In this document: positions 1-9,154 of the stretch, piece by piece
Position numbering within the stretch: the stretch's first letter is position 1
Layout of the letters: each line of letters begins with the position of its first letter
Assembly: GCA_902786265.1 (NCBI GenBank)
Contig: CADACE010000004.1
Location: forward strand, 62,001 to 126,000
Direction: 5' to 3'
DNA from: an uncultured Chloroflexota bacterium
GTDB lineage: Bacteria > Chloroflexota > Anaerolineae > Anaerolineales > Anaerolineaceae
Length of the DNA: 64,000 bases
Translations under genes and position numbers: made by a program
Notes under the pieces: model-generated
What the model saw: the letters and a program-made list of their open reading frames with translations, nothing else
Told to the model about the DNA's origin: nothing
Database searches by the model: none

Positions 1-578
1 TTCAAACCTGAAGATTTACCTGTAAGCTCCATAAAGCATTCATCCATAAATAGATAAAACCCTGATTTTGCGCATAGTGATAGAATCTCGTTCATCAAAT
101 GCGGATCGATGAGCCTGCCTGTAGGATTGTTGGGATCACACAGGAAAATAACATCCGGTTTATGCGTTTCAATGGCTGAGAGAAAGTTTGAATCAAGCGC
201 GAAATCATTTTCCTGATGGAGATAATGGTGAATGATCCGGCATTCAATGTTCCTGAGCGCGGTTTCATATTCAGAAAAGGTCGGGACAGCAATCAGGGCC
301 TTGCGCGGTTTAACGACATCGCAGAATGCATATATTAATTCGGCAGCTCCATTCCCGAGCAGAATATCTTCTGCGGGAATTCCTTCATACTCACTGATCG
401 CGGAGACAGCTTCCCGGCAATACGGGTCCGGATAGTGATCAGCGAAAGCAAGTGCTTCCTTCATGGCAGAAATGACTCCCTGCGGTATTCCCAGCGGATT
501 GATGCTTGCGGAGAAATCTATTGCGATATCGCTTCCGTAAACATCTCCGCCATGAGGATTAGTCGTTTGATAAAGCAT
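1..578 (-). CDS. cobD: L-threonine-O-3-phosphate decarboxylase CobD (partial, cut by left edge)
   Basis: PLP enzyme of the histidinol-phosphate aminotransferase fold that makes aminopropanol phosphate for the side arm of cobalamin. The ATG at 578 is preceded by AGGTGA and the reading frame stays open to the left edge, giving about 192 visible residues. Seen: HGGDVYG (residues 9-15), DFSASINPLG (21-30), NGAAELIYA, CDPNNPTG and DECFMEL, all typical of CobD. The PLP-binding lysine would lie beyond the edge. It starts 14 bases after the cbiB stop, as the last visible gene of the B12 operon. A histidinol-phosphate aminotransferase is the alternative, but the N-terminal HGGDVYG stretch and the neighbours favour CobD. 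Confidence 0.9.
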   Translation of the reverse strand, partial: MLYQTTNPHGGDVYGSDIAIDFSASINPLGIPQGVISAMKEALAFADHYPDPYCREAVSAISEYEGIPAEDILLGNGAAELIYAFCDVVKPRKALIAVPTFSEYETALRNIECRIIHHYLHQENDFALDSNFLSAIETHKPDVIFLCDPNNPTGRLIDPHLMNEILSLCAKSGFYLFMDECFMELTGKSSGL

Positions 579-592
579 TTCAGATCACCTCG

Positions 593-1555
593 TCAGTATG
601 GTCTCAGCATCAGACAGATAAAGCTTAGTCCAAGCATCAAAAAGGATGTAAGGTACATCAGGGCGCAGGTGCGGGGAATGTCATCAGTTTCGATTTCCCG
701 TAAAGGATCACCGATGAACTGCTTCTTATGGAGCACGCCGTGGTATATCGCGTCTCCGGCTAATTGTACCTCAAGCAATCCGGCGCAGGCCGCTTCCGTT
801 TGCGCGGAATTGGGACTCGCGTGTTTATAACGGTCGCGCAGGAAGATTTTCCAGCCGTTTTTTATGTTCAGTTTCTGCAGCCCCCCGGCAATCAGCATCA
901 GTAGAGCAGCCAGCCGCGCGGGAATATAATTGCATATGTCATCTGCCTTTGCAGGAAACCATCCAAAATTCGTGTAGGGAGCGTCAATATACCCAAGCAT
1001 GGAATCCATCGTATTGACAGCTTTATAAAAAAATCCGGCGGGAGCCCCACCAAGAACAATGAAAAACATCGGGGCAATAATGCCGTCGGATGTGTTTTCG
1101 ACGATCGTCTCGACTGCGGCACGGATGATTCCCTTTTCGCTGAGCCGTTCTGTGTCTCTGCCGACGATCATAGAGACAGCCTGCCTGGCATCTGTCAGGC
1201 TGCCTTTCCGCAGGGCGTGGAATACCTTCATGCTTTCTTCCCGCAGATCACGGATCGCAAGGATCTGCCAGCACATAATGCTTTCAACAGCTATCCGCAA
1301 AACTGTATGGATCTTTCCACATAAAGAAAGGATCAGATACGGAATGACGGAAGAAAGGACGACAACTATGAACCAAAGCATAAATCCAGCAGCCCGTTCA
1401 CCTGATTTTGTTTTCGGAAACAAACGGCGAAGATGTTTCTCGAGAAAGGAGATCATCTTACCGATCAGGATCACCGGGTGCGGTATACCGTGGGGGTCCC
1501 CAATCAGGAGATCGATACAGGTTCCGATCAGCAGCGGCAGCATTTTATAGATCAT
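593..1555 (-). CDS. cbiB: Adenosylcobinamide-phosphate synthase CbiB
   Basis: Membrane enzyme that attaches aminopropanol phosphate to adenosylcobyric acid. The 320 residues match the family length. The N-terminal LIGDPHGIPHPVILIGK motif is diagnostic (family form: DxxxGDPxxxPHPVxxxG), followed by hydrophobic segments and the ENTSDGIIAPMFF and SMLGY stretches expected of CbiB. Its ATG overlaps the stop of the cbiJET gene by four bases (ATGA), so translation is probably coupled. It works directly with CobD, encoded next. Confidence 0.95.
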   Translation of the reverse strand: MIYKMLPLLIGTCIDLLIGDPHGIPHPVILIGKMISFLEKHLRRLFPKTKSGERAAGFMLWFIVVVLSSVIPYLILSLCGKIHTVLRIAVESIMCWQILAIRDLREESMKVFHALRKGSLTDARQAVSMIVGRDTERLSEKGIIRAAVETIVENTSDGIIAPMFFIVLGGAPAGFFYKAVNTMDSMLGYIDAPYTNFGWFPAKADDICNYIPARLAALLMLIAGGLQKLNIKNGWKIFLRDRYKHASPNSAQTEAACAGLLEVQLAGDAIYHGVLHKKQFIGDPLREIETDDIPRTCALMYLTSFLMLGLSFICLMLRPY

Positions 1556-3540
1556 CGTTTTTTCCCCTGTATCTGCATGGTAAAAACAGTGACCGGATTC
1601 CCGCCGAGCATCAATGTATGATTTCTGGCTGCTTTACCGCGTGAAATCTGAACTGTAATCACTTCCGTTTCGGAGAATGGCATCTCCTTTATGATTTCTG
1701 TCAATTCGGCGATGGATTCAAGAGAAACCACAGCGGCGACAACGCGGATATCCGTGCCTTTATCAAACAAAAGACGGAAGATTTCTCTCATTTTTCCGGA
1801 TGCTCCGCCGATAAAAACATGAGTCGGCGTTGGAAGACCTTCCAGTGCTTCCGGTGCGGATCCCTCGACAAAACAGATATTGGATGCCATCAGTGCGTGT
1901 GCGTTCAATTTGCTCAAACGCAGCGCTTCCGGATCTTTTTCTATCGCATAGACAGCACCTTTCTTAGCGCAAAGAGCCATCTCGACGGAAACAGAGCCGG
2001 TGCCGGAGCCGATATCCCAGCAGAGAGCATCCTCTGTCAGCATCAGTTTTGATAGACAAATTGACCTGATCTCGCTTTTGGTCATTGGGATCAACCCTTT
2101 TTCACTGCTGCTTCGAGTGAAATAAATGTCCGGAAGTCCCTGGACGGCAAGCCGGTCCGGGGCGGAATTTTCAATGAGGATCACGCTCAGCGGAGCGAAT
2201 TCTTTTTCAATCAAATCCTGAAGATTTCCCTGCGTTATTCTTTCATCAGGGTAACTAAGACGTTCTCCGACATACAGCATGAGTCTGTCAAGTCCAGCAT
2301 CCTTCAGTTTTTGACAAATGGCACGGACAGTGTTTTCTCCTCCGGTCAGGACAAAAACGCGGTCGTGTGACCGAACCATGGAAATGATATCGGTGTTTCT
2401 GCCGTGAAGGCTGACCGGATGAACATTCTCTGACGGAATTTGAAGCTTTGCGCACAAGTAAGAAAGAGAACTGATTCCGGGCAGAACTTCAACATCACAG
2501 TCAGCAAGCAGCGGAAGGAGCTGCTTCGTACCGCTGAAAAATCCGCTGTCTCCGGACATGAGCACTGTAAAGGATCGATATTCCGGATGGCTATGGATAT
2601 ACTCAGCGATGATTTCGGATGATATGGCTTCATGACAAACCTGGTCACGGAGGGAAGGAGCTTCCAGCATGCGTTTGGCACCGATCAAACAATCGGCTTC
2701 ATATATTGCCTGCTGTACTGCCTGTGTCATCATCGTCCGGTTCCCCGGACCGATCCCGGCAATTTTTACCTGGACCTTGCGGGTAAAACCAAATTTTTCA
2801 CAGAGTAGGGGAATGATCTCTGTTTCCGAAAACCCTTTCTTTTGAAGGGGGCGTCCAATGACAACAAGACCGCAGTCCGTCTTTTTTGCCGCTGTAACTT
2901 TGGCTTCAAATCCGCCGGGTTCTCCGCTGTCTTTTGTGACCAGCCATTCCGCACGGACAGCCTGCAGCAAAGCGGTGTTCATTTCTTGTGAAAAAGGTCC
3001 CTGCATGGCGATGATATGAGATGGTTTCAGACCCGCAGTTGTGCAGGCTTCAAGGGAACTTTGCATAGGAAGAACACGTGCATAGACCCGTTCCGGAAAT
3101 CCGCTGATTCCCGTAAATTTTTGAAGTTCTTTGCTTCCGGTCGTCAGCAGAATGTTTCCCGAAGTGGTATTCAGAAAATCCACAGCGGAGGAAATGTCCG
3201 GAACGGTGACAGCATCTTTTACCGGATCGGAATCTCCCCGCAGCAGCCGCATATATTCCGTACCGGATTTATTGCATCCGTCAGCTATGTTTTCTGTGAT
3301 CTTGACCGCGTATGGATGAGTAGCATCAATGACAAGGTCAAAATGTTCATCCTCAAGCAGACGGAATATTTCATCGGATGAGAGCCTTTTGTGTGAAATT
3401 CTGATACGTTTGCTTTCTTCCAGCAGACTTTCGCCATAATCCGTTGCTACACAGACGGTCAGATACACATCCTGTCTGCTGAGAAAATCCGTGAGTCTGC
3501 GGCCTTCTGTAGTTCCCGCAAAAAGACATATCTTTGTCAT
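1552..3540 (-). CDS. CbiJ-CbiE-CbiT fusion: cobalt-precorrin-6A reductase / C5-C15 methyltransferase and decarboxylase
   Basis: One 662-residue protein carrying three successive corrin-ring enzymes. Residues about 1-250 are CbiJ/CobK (starts MTKICLFAGTTEGR; reduces precorrin-6A). About 256-465 are CbiE, a tetrapyrrole methylase (IAGIGPGNRTMMTQA, SGDSGFFSG). About 486-662 are CbiT, with the SAM-binding DIGSGTGSVSVE at 509-520. The frame extends 55 codons upstream, but the ATG at 3540 overlaps the cbiH stop as ATGA and begins exactly at the CbiJ motif, so I use it. CbiE-CbiT fusions (CobL) are well known; adding CbiJ in front is less usual. All three domains look complete. Confidence 0.93.
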   Translation of the reverse strand: MTKICLFAGTTEGRRLTDFLSRQDVYLTVCVATDYGESLLEESKRIRISHKRLSSDEIFRLLEDEHFDLVIDATHPYAVKITENIADGCNKSGTEYMRLLRGDSDPVKDAVTVPDISSAVDFLNTTSGNILLTTGSKELQKFTGISGFPERVYARVLPMQSSLEACTTAGLKPSHIIAMQGPFSQEMNTALLQAVRAEWLVTKDSGEPGGFEAKVTAAKKTDCGLVVIGRPLQKKGFSETEIIPLLCEKFGFTRKVQVKIAGIGPGNRTMMTQAVQQAIYEADCLIGAKRMLEAPSLRDQVCHEAISSEIIAEYIHSHPEYRSFTVLMSGDSGFFSGTKQLLPLLADCDVEVLPGISSLSYLCAKLQIPSENVHPVSLHGRNTDIISMVRSHDRVFVLTGGENTVRAICQKLKDAGLDRLMLYVGERLSYPDERITQGNLQDLIEKEFAPLSVILIENSAPDRLAVQGLPDIYFTRSSSEKGLIPMTKSEIRSICLSKLMLTEDALCWDIGSGTGSVSVEMALCAKKGAVYAIEKDPEALRLSKLNAHALMASNICFVEGSAPEALEGLPTPTHVFIGGASGKMREIFRLLFDKGTDIRVVAAVVSLESIAELTEIIKEMPFSETEVITVQISRGKAARNHTLMLGGNPVTVFTMQIQGKKR

Positions 3541-4265
3541 AGGCGGTATCCTCTGGGTGTAACAAGTTTCCCTGCGATCACCCGCGTATCTGCATTGCCG
3601 ATGAAGACTGTGCTGAACATATCCAGCTGTGCTTCTCGAAGCTCCCCGAGCGTCAGGATTTTCGTGCTTTGTCCCTCCCTGCCGATGGCGTGCGCAATAC
3701 CGCACGGACGGTTTGCGGGGAGTATCCGAAGCAGAATATCACAGGCTTTTTGAAGATGGTCCGGCCGGCCTTTGCTCATGGGATTATAGAGAACGATCCC
3801 GAAATCCGCAAGGGCAGCGTGTTCCAGTCGTTTGACGATAGTTTCCCAATCTGTCAGCCGGTCACTGAGGGAGATGACGGTGAAATCGTGAGTCAGCGGT
3901 GCGCCCAGCAAAGCACCGCCGCTGCATGCCGCAGTGATGCCGGGCAAAATGCATATTTCCGGAATTTCTGATTCACCCCGCAGCTCATATACCAGGGCTG
4001 CCATCCCGTAAATACCGCTGTCTCCCGAGCAGACCAGAACCACGTTTTTTCCCTGCGTCGCAAGGTCCAGTGCCATCCGGCAGCGCTCGGCTTCTTTTGT
4101 CATCGCGGTTGTGAGAAATTCTTTCCCGGGATAATCCGCTTTGATCAGGTCCGCATAGACTGTGTAACCGACAATAACATCAGCTGCCCGAAGAGCTTTG
4201 TCAACGGCAATGGTCATATTGTCCCGGTCACCGGGACCGATTCCCGCAATCGTCAGTTTACCCAA
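3537..4265 (-). CDS. cbiH: Cobalt-precorrin-3B C17-methyltransferase CbiH
   Basis: SAM-dependent tetrapyrrole methylase that methylates C17 and contracts the corrin ring. The 242 residues match stand-alone CbiH/CobJ. Seen: the N-terminal GIGPGDRDNMT motif, the GYTVYADLI segment typical of CbiH, and the methylase signature CSGDSGIYGMA. Its start overlaps the end of cbiG by eight bases and its stop overlaps the cbiJET start. No extra iron-sulfur domain is present, unlike the larger CbiH60 type. Confidence 0.95.
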   Translation of the reverse strand: MGKLTIAGIGPGDRDNMTIAVDKALRAADVIVGYTVYADLIKADYPGKEFLTTAMTKEAERCRMALDLATQGKNVVLVCSGDSGIYGMAALVYELRGESEIPEICILPGITAACSGGALLGAPLTHDFTVISLSDRLTDWETIVKRLEHAALADFGIVLYNPMSKGRPDHLQKACDILLRILPANRPCGIAHAIGREGQSTKILTLGELREAQLDMFSTVFIGNADTRVIAGKLVTPRGYRL

Positions 4266-5277
4266 AATTCACCTCTTTGATTTCCGCTGCGATGGCAATG
4301 GTCACTCTTTCATGAACCGTTTTGGAAACGATCAGCCGGTCCGCATCCATCATCGCAGCCCGTTCACATATATTATCTACACCTGTTACCGAAAGGACAA
4401 AATCGGAATGGGAAAACTCTCCCGGGATTCTTTGCAGTTCCTCCGCGGAATAACATCGGAAAGGAAGACCTGCGGAGCTGCAATAATCCAGCAGCCCCGG
4501 TTCATCGGCTTTCAGGTCGACAGATGCTGCGCATTTTACTGCTCTCTGGTCAATATTATTAGCCGAGAGAGTTTCCTCTACCGCATTCCGGATCGTTTGT
4601 TCATCCGTTCCTTTCCGACAGCCGATTCCGAGATGCAGACATTTCGGGATAATGCGAAGCGTTTTGTCAAAGGGATTCTCCTTTTCCCAGCCGAAAAAGA
4701 CCCCCAGTTTTCCATGGTTATCAATATATAGTCCGTTCGGCATCGGGCCGCTGACAGAAAGATGAGAGGAAAACGGAATGTCCCGCTCAAGAATCGCCGC
4801 AGAAATCTCTTTCGCTATGCTCATATTATTGATGATATATCGGCTTTGGGCTGCCCAGGAGTCCACGGAAAAGCGCCGGTGGATATCGGTTGCGGTTGTG
4901 ATGACAGGGAGCGCATGGATGGCTGCAGACAAATTTCTGGCATAATCATTGGCACCGCCGATATGGCCGGAAAGGATGGGTATGACATATTGACCCATGT
5001 CATCAACGCACAGGACCGCTGGATCTGTTTCCTTGCTTCTCAGGTGCGGAGCGATGATCCGAACCGCGAGTCCGCAGGATCCGACAAAAACCAGCAGGTC
5101 CGAAGTCAGAAACCGTTCGCGGTAGAAGGGCTGTGACGGACTGATGATCTTCATGTATCCGTTTGCGGCAATTCTTTCCGGAGCGTAAGCGTTCACCTCT
5201 TCAAATTCAAAAGAAGAAATGATCCGTTTCCCCGTCAGCATTCCCTGTAAAGAATAAGCGAAGACGGAAACTCTCAT
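4258..5277 (-). CDS. cbiG: Cobalt-precorrin-5A hydrolase CbiG
   Basis: Opens the ring delta-lactone and releases the two-carbon unit as acetaldehyde in the anaerobic route. The 339-residue protein carries the CbiG hallmarks: GSCGLAVRIIAPHLRSKETDPAV followed by DDMGQYVIPILSGHIGGAND in the N-terminal half, and a C-terminal half with GIGCRKGTDEQTI and a conserved SV-LKADEPGL segment. The ATG at 5277 overlaps the cbiF stop (ATGA). The split into N-, middle and C-terminal CbiG domains appears complete. Confidence 0.95.
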   Translation of the reverse strand: MRVSVFAYSLQGMLTGKRIISSFEFEEVNAYAPERIAANGYMKIISPSQPFYRERFLTSDLLVFVGSCGLAVRIIAPHLRSKETDPAVLCVDDMGQYVIPILSGHIGGANDYARNLSAAIHALPVITTATDIHRRFSVDSWAAQSRYIINNMSIAKEISAAILERDIPFSSHLSVSGPMPNGLYIDNHGKLGVFFGWEKENPFDKTLRIIPKCLHLGIGCRKGTDEQTIRNAVEETLSANNIDQRAVKCAASVDLKADEPGLLDYCSSAGLPFRCYSAEELQRIPGEFSHSDFVLSVTGVDNICERAAMMDADRLIVSKTVHERVTIAIAAEIKEVNFG

Positions 5278-6029
5278 TGTGAGGCCTTCCTGAATTCGGT
5301 GGAAAACTTCGGATCATAGAGCAGGGAGCGAAGATAATCATCTCCGAGACAATTCCCGACGATGATCAGCGAAGTCTTTTTCAAATTGTTTTCTGTGACC
5401 GTTTGATGCAGGCTTCCGACGGTGCAGCGGAATATTTTCTCGTCCGGCCAGGTGGCTTTATATACAATTGCCGCCGGTGTATTCTCCGGGTATCCCCCGG
5501 CGAGCAGATCCTCCTGCAGCTTTTCACTGAGTGCCGTGCTGAGGAAAAGGATCATAGTCGCCTGATGAGATGCGAGAGAACGGATGGATTCCCTGTCCGG
5601 GACGGGGGTCTTTCCGGATTCTCTGGTGATTATGACGGTCTGGCTCACATCCGGAAGAGTGTATTCCGCTTTCAATGAAGCAGCCGCTCCGCAAAACGAG
5701 CTGACACCGGGGCAGACATCATAATCGAATCCCAAAGCTTCAATGGCGTCAAACTGCTCACGGACAGCGCCGTAGATCGAGGAATCACCCGTATGCAGCC
5801 GGACCGTGATTTTACCGGCGGATTCAGCATTTTTGATCACAGGCAAAACTTCTTCCAGTGTCATACCTGAACTGTCATGAATTTCACATCCGGGTTTTGT
5901 GTAGGAAAGTAATTCCGGATTAACAAGGGAGCCTGCATAGATCACCACATCTGCTTCTCCAAGCAGTCTTGCTCCCCGGATCGTGATAAGGTCCGCGGCA
6001 CCGCTGCCCGCTCCGACAAAATGTACCAT
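5274..6029 (-). CDS. cbiF: Cobalt-precorrin-4 C11-methyltransferase CbiF
   Basis: SAM-dependent methylase of the CbiF/CobM family, 251 residues. It opens with VHFVGAGSGAADLITIRGARLL and the VVIYAGSLVNPELL segment that separates CbiF from other tetrapyrrole methylases. LHTGDSSIYGAVREQ is the methylase signature and PGVSSFCGAAASL follows. It overlaps cbiD by one base and cbiG by four, so it sits inside a tightly coupled run. Confidence 0.96.
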   Translation of the reverse strand: MVHFVGAGSGAADLITIRGARLLGEADVVIYAGSLVNPELLSYTKPGCEIHDSSGMTLEEVLPVIKNAESAGKITVRLHTGDSSIYGAVREQFDAIEALGFDYDVCPGVSSFCGAAASLKAEYTLPDVSQTVIITRESGKTPVPDRESIRSLASHQATMILFLSTALSEKLQEDLLAGGYPENTPAAIVYKATWPDEKIFRCTVGSLHQTVTENNLKKTSLIIVGNCLGDDYLRSLLYDPKFSTEFRKASQ

Positions 6030-7162
6030 CAGTTTTCCTCCCTCAATATATTCAGAAAAGATTCTGCGTTTCGTGATTCACACAGAAGCCCGTAAACTTT
6101 TGAAAATACAATGGTCTCAACCTGCGGGTTTTCACCGGTCCGATGATTCAGATGAAAGCTGATTCGGTCGGTCAAATGGGAAAGGACTGCTTTATCCAAA
6201 TCATTTTCTTTCATGATTCGTATGGCTTCATCACAGGCGGCACAGTTCAACATTTCTCTTATGCGGGAAGGATGAAGCCCGCAGGCACCGGCATAGGAAG
6301 CCAGGATTTCCATACGGCAATCTCCGTACCGGGAATGGGTGTTCAGCATTCCTCCGGCTATTTTAACCAGTTTCCCGATATGTCCGACGAGCAGAATTCT
6401 CTGAAAACCACACTCTTTGCAGGCGTCCAGAGCATCTCCGATAAAGTTCGAAGTCATTACCGGAATTTTCGGATCGATCCCTAAGGTATCTGTTAAAAAA
6501 TCCATTCCGTAGTTCCCAGGAGTCAGCAGAACGGTTTTCAATCCATTGATACGGCGCTGCCTGAGTTCCAGCCGGATCGTGTCGATCAGGGCCTGATCGC
6601 TCATAGGCTCTACAATGCCGCTGGTACCGAGGATAGAGATCCCGCCGGTAATTCCGAGCCTTGGGTTGAAAGTTTTTTCAGCGATCTTGTCTCCGTCCGG
6701 AACTGAGATCATGACGGTTAAACCGCCCTGATGATCCAGAGTCTCACAAACTTCCTCCAGATTTTCCCGGATCATTTTCCGCGGGACGGAATTGATCGCG
6801 GCAGCTCCGACCGGCTGATCAAGCCCCGGTTTGGTCACCCTTCCGACGCCTTTTCCTCCATCGATTGCAATGCCTTTTTTCTCCGATTTCGCAGCGGCTG
6901 CATAAATCAGGACACCATCCGTCACATCCGGGTCGTCGCCGCTGTCCTTGCGGATCGCGCAGCTGACAGAATCTGCCGATCTTGTGATATCCAAAACAGG
7001 CAGGTCAAGTCGGATCCCTTTCGGTGTATCGATATGGATCTCGTACAATGTTTCTCCGGAAAGCAGCATCCACGCGGCAGCTTTTGCTGCGGCGGCAGCA
7101 CAGGACCCTGTCGTATATCCCAGCCTGAGCTGTTTTCCATCCTTTGTGACGAATGAATCCAT
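6029..7162 (-). CDS. cbiD: Cobalt-precorrin-5B C1-methyltransferase CbiD
   Basis: Methylates C1 after CbiG has acted; found only in the anaerobic pathway, so it types the locus. The 377 residues start with the family signature LRLGYTTGSCAAAAAKAA (residues about 12-29). Later stretches GGKGVGRVTKPGL and GDPDVTDGV-type segments are conserved in CbiD, as are LVGHIGKLVKIAGG and NTHSRYGDCRME. AGGAGAG lies seven bases before the ATG at 7162. It is two bases downstream of cbiC. Confidence 0.96.
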   Translation of the reverse strand: MDSFVTKDGKQLRLGYTTGSCAAAAAKAAAWMLLSGETLYEIHIDTPKGIRLDLPVLDITRSADSVSCAIRKDSGDDPDVTDGVLIYAAAAKSEKKGIAIDGGKGVGRVTKPGLDQPVGAAAINSVPRKMIRENLEEVCETLDHQGGLTVMISVPDGDKIAEKTFNPRLGITGGISILGTSGIVEPMSDQALIDTIRLELRQRRINGLKTVLLTPGNYGMDFLTDTLGIDPKIPVMTSNFIGDALDACKECGFQRILLVGHIGKLVKIAGGMLNTHSRYGDCRMEILASYAGACGLHPSRIREMLNCAACDEAIRIMKENDLDKAVLSHLTDRISFHLNHRTGENPQVETIVFSKVYGLLCESRNAESFLNILREEN

Positions 7163-7164
7163 CT

Positions 7165-7794
7165 TCAGTCTCTCCTGATCTGGTAAAGCATCGCATTGCA
7201 GATGGCTGCGGCGATGGCACTTCCGCCTTTTCGTCCGCGTGCCACGATATTAGGGACCTGTGAACTGATGATCAGTTCTTTGCTTTCCACAACATTGACG
7301 AATCCGACAGGCACCCCAATGATAAGAGCCGCGTTTGTGAGTTCACCTTTATCGAGCAGATCCTTGAGCGCAAACAAGGCGGTAGGTGCATTCCCGATGG
7401 CGTAAATGCAGGACTTCGGCAGCTTTGCTGCCTTTTCCATGGAAACGACAGCGCGGGTGATTCCCCTGGCTTTTGCTTCCGCGGCGACATCGGGATCTGA
7501 CATAAAACAATGGACCTCGCAGCCAAGCTCTTCTGTGATACGTTTGTTGATTCCCGCCTTTGCCATTTGTGTATCTGTGACGATATCGCAGCCGTTCCGC
7601 AGTGCTGTAATACCTCTGGAAACTGCATGATCGGAAAAGACCAGGGTATCCGCAAAATCAAAATCGGCGGTAGTATGGATCACACGTTTGATGACCGCTT
7701 CATTTTCAGGGTCAAGATACCTGTCTCCGAGAATTTCCGAAATGATCTCGAAGCTGCGTTTTTCGATTTCCATAGGCGCGATGATCTCAGGCAT
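7165..7794 (-). CDS. cbiC: Cobalt-precorrin-8 methylmutase CbiC
   Basis: Moves the C11 methyl group to C12 to give cobyrinic acid. Family motifs seen: IEKRSFEII, the RVIHTTADFDFADTL segment with the catalytic histidine, GCDIVTDTQMAKAGI, and the C-terminal ARGRKGGSAIAAAICNAML. I start at the ATG at 7794, because AGGAG lies seven bases before it; an ATG at 7809 contains that ribosome-binding site and has none of its own. The chosen start overlaps the cbiA end by eight bases and gives 209 residues, normal for the family. Confidence 0.95.
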   Translation of the reverse strand: MPEIIAPMEIEKRSFEIISEILGDRYLDPENEAVIKRVIHTTADFDFADTLVFSDHAVSRGITALRNGCDIVTDTQMAKAGINKRITEELGCEVHCFMSDPDVAAEAKARGITRAVVSMEKAAKLPKSCIYAIGNAPTALFALKDLLDKGELTNAALIIGVPVGFVNVVESKELIISSQVPNIVARGRKGGSAIAAAICNAMLYQIRRD

Positions 7795-9154
7795 GGGACT
7801 TCTCCTCATACTTCAGACAGGCTTCGTAAAAACGTACCGTAATTGAGGGCTCCGCATAAAAATGAATATGCGGGAATCCGGCGTATAGTGTTTCATTTGA
7901 ATGGATACAGGTCCAGCTTTTTCCGGATGGCTTTTCCGCTGTGTAATCGCTGCCGGGATCATCACAGTCCCAGTAATGAAATTCATGCGCGGGGATAGAT
8001 TTGCCTGCGATACCGAGCAGATCGTCTTTATTTGATTTGAGATGAATATAGCCGAAACGGGTGAGTTTTCCGGTATTATAACATTTTCCATTCAGGAAAC
8101 CTACCATCGGTTGATCCGCAATTGCCTGCGTCAGGTACATAAATCCGCCGCATTCCGCGATGCAGGGAATTCCATCTTCCAAAAGCTTCCGGATCTCATT
8201 TTTGATCGAAACGTTTTGGGAAAGAGCTTCGGCGTAAAGCTCCGGATAACCGCCGCCGATATAAAGTCCATGAATATCTTCAGGCAGTTTCCGGTCATTC
8301 AGAGGGCTGAATGGAATGATTTCAGCGCCCATTTCTCTGAGCATATCGAGATCATCATGGTAATAAAAACAAAAAGCTTTATCCATCGCGGCTGCGATAC
8401 GGATCTTTTTTGTATATCGGGGCAGCGGAATATCTTCACATTGGACCGTCCCAGCGCTTTGGGCAAGCTGAAGAATGCTATCCAGATCAATGGACTTTTC
8501 TGCCTGTCGGGCAAGGTTCTCAATTATTCCTGATAAATTGCTTACTTCCTGAGCAGTGACCAGACCGAGATGGCGGCTTTCGAGGGAACATTCAGGCATC
8601 TCCGGCAGATATCCGAGTGGAATGATTTTTCCCTGAAATCGCTCCTGAATTGCTTTTGCCATCAGCGGGTAGCTAATCGGCGAACAACGGTTCAGGATGA
8701 TGCCGCGGATATGATTATCCGGAAGAAATGTCATAAATCCATGGATCTGAGCCAGAAGAGACAATGCGGAGCCTTTGGCATTCAGAACCAGAATAACAGG
8801 AGTTTGGGTTATCTGAGATGTTTCATAAGAGGATGCATTTGCGGTATCAAAACCGAGACCGTCATAGAATCCCATGACGCCTTCAATGACGCTGATTTCT
8901 TTCCCCTGACTGTTCTTTGCGAGAAGCAGGCGCATTGTGTTTTCTGAAAAAAAGAACGGATCCAAATTGGTGGAAGGCGTATTCAATATCATGCTGTGAA
9001 ACATCGGGTCAATATAATCCGGCCCGCATTTAAAAGGAGCCACCCGAAGCCCCCGGTTTGCCAGTGACTTCAGAACTGCGCAGGTGACGGTTGTTTTCCC
9101 GCATCCGCTGTTCGTGCCGGCGATCATGATCCGCGGAATCTGGTAATCATTCAT
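7787..9154 (-). CDS. cbiA: Cobyrinate a,c-diamide synthase CbiA
   Basis: ATP- and glutamine-dependent amidation of the a and c carboxylates of cobyrinic acid. The 455 residues contain the N-terminal nucleotide loop AGTNSGCGKTT, the switch region FKCGPDYIDPMFH, EGVMGFYDG, and a C-terminal class I glutamine amidotransferase with GGGYPELYAE and the nucleophile cysteine in IAECGGFMYL. The ATG overlaps the stop of the transporter ATPase gene (ATGA), linking uptake and synthesis in one operon. Confidence 0.96.
   Translation of the reverse strand: MNDYQIPRIMIAGTNSGCGKTTVTCAVLKSLANRGLRVAPFKCGPDYIDPMFHSMILNTPSTNLDPFFFSENTMRLLLAKNSQGKEISVIEGVMGFYDGLGFDTANASSYETSQITQTPVILVLNAKGSALSLLAQIHGFMTFLPDNHIRGIILNRCSPISYPLMAKAIQERFQGKIIPLGYLPEMPECSLESRHLGLVTAQEVSNLSGIIENLARQAEKSIDLDSILQLAQSAGTVQCEDIPLPRYTKKIRIAAAMDKAFCFYYHDDLDMLREMGAEIIPFSPLNDRKLPEDIHGLYIGGGYPELYAEALSQNVSIKNEIRKLLEDGIPCIAECGGFMYLTQAIADQPMVGFLNGKCYNTGKLTRFGYIHLKSNKDDLLGIAGKSIPAHEFHYWDCDDPGSDYTAEKPSGKSWTCIHSNETLYAGFPHIHFYAEPSITVRFYEACLKYEEKSHA

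Noticed and set aside
3541..3705. 55-codon N-terminal extension of the cbiJET frame
   Set aside because: It lies inside cbiH in another frame, has a composition unlike CbiJ, and the ATGA overlap at 3540 gives a better start.
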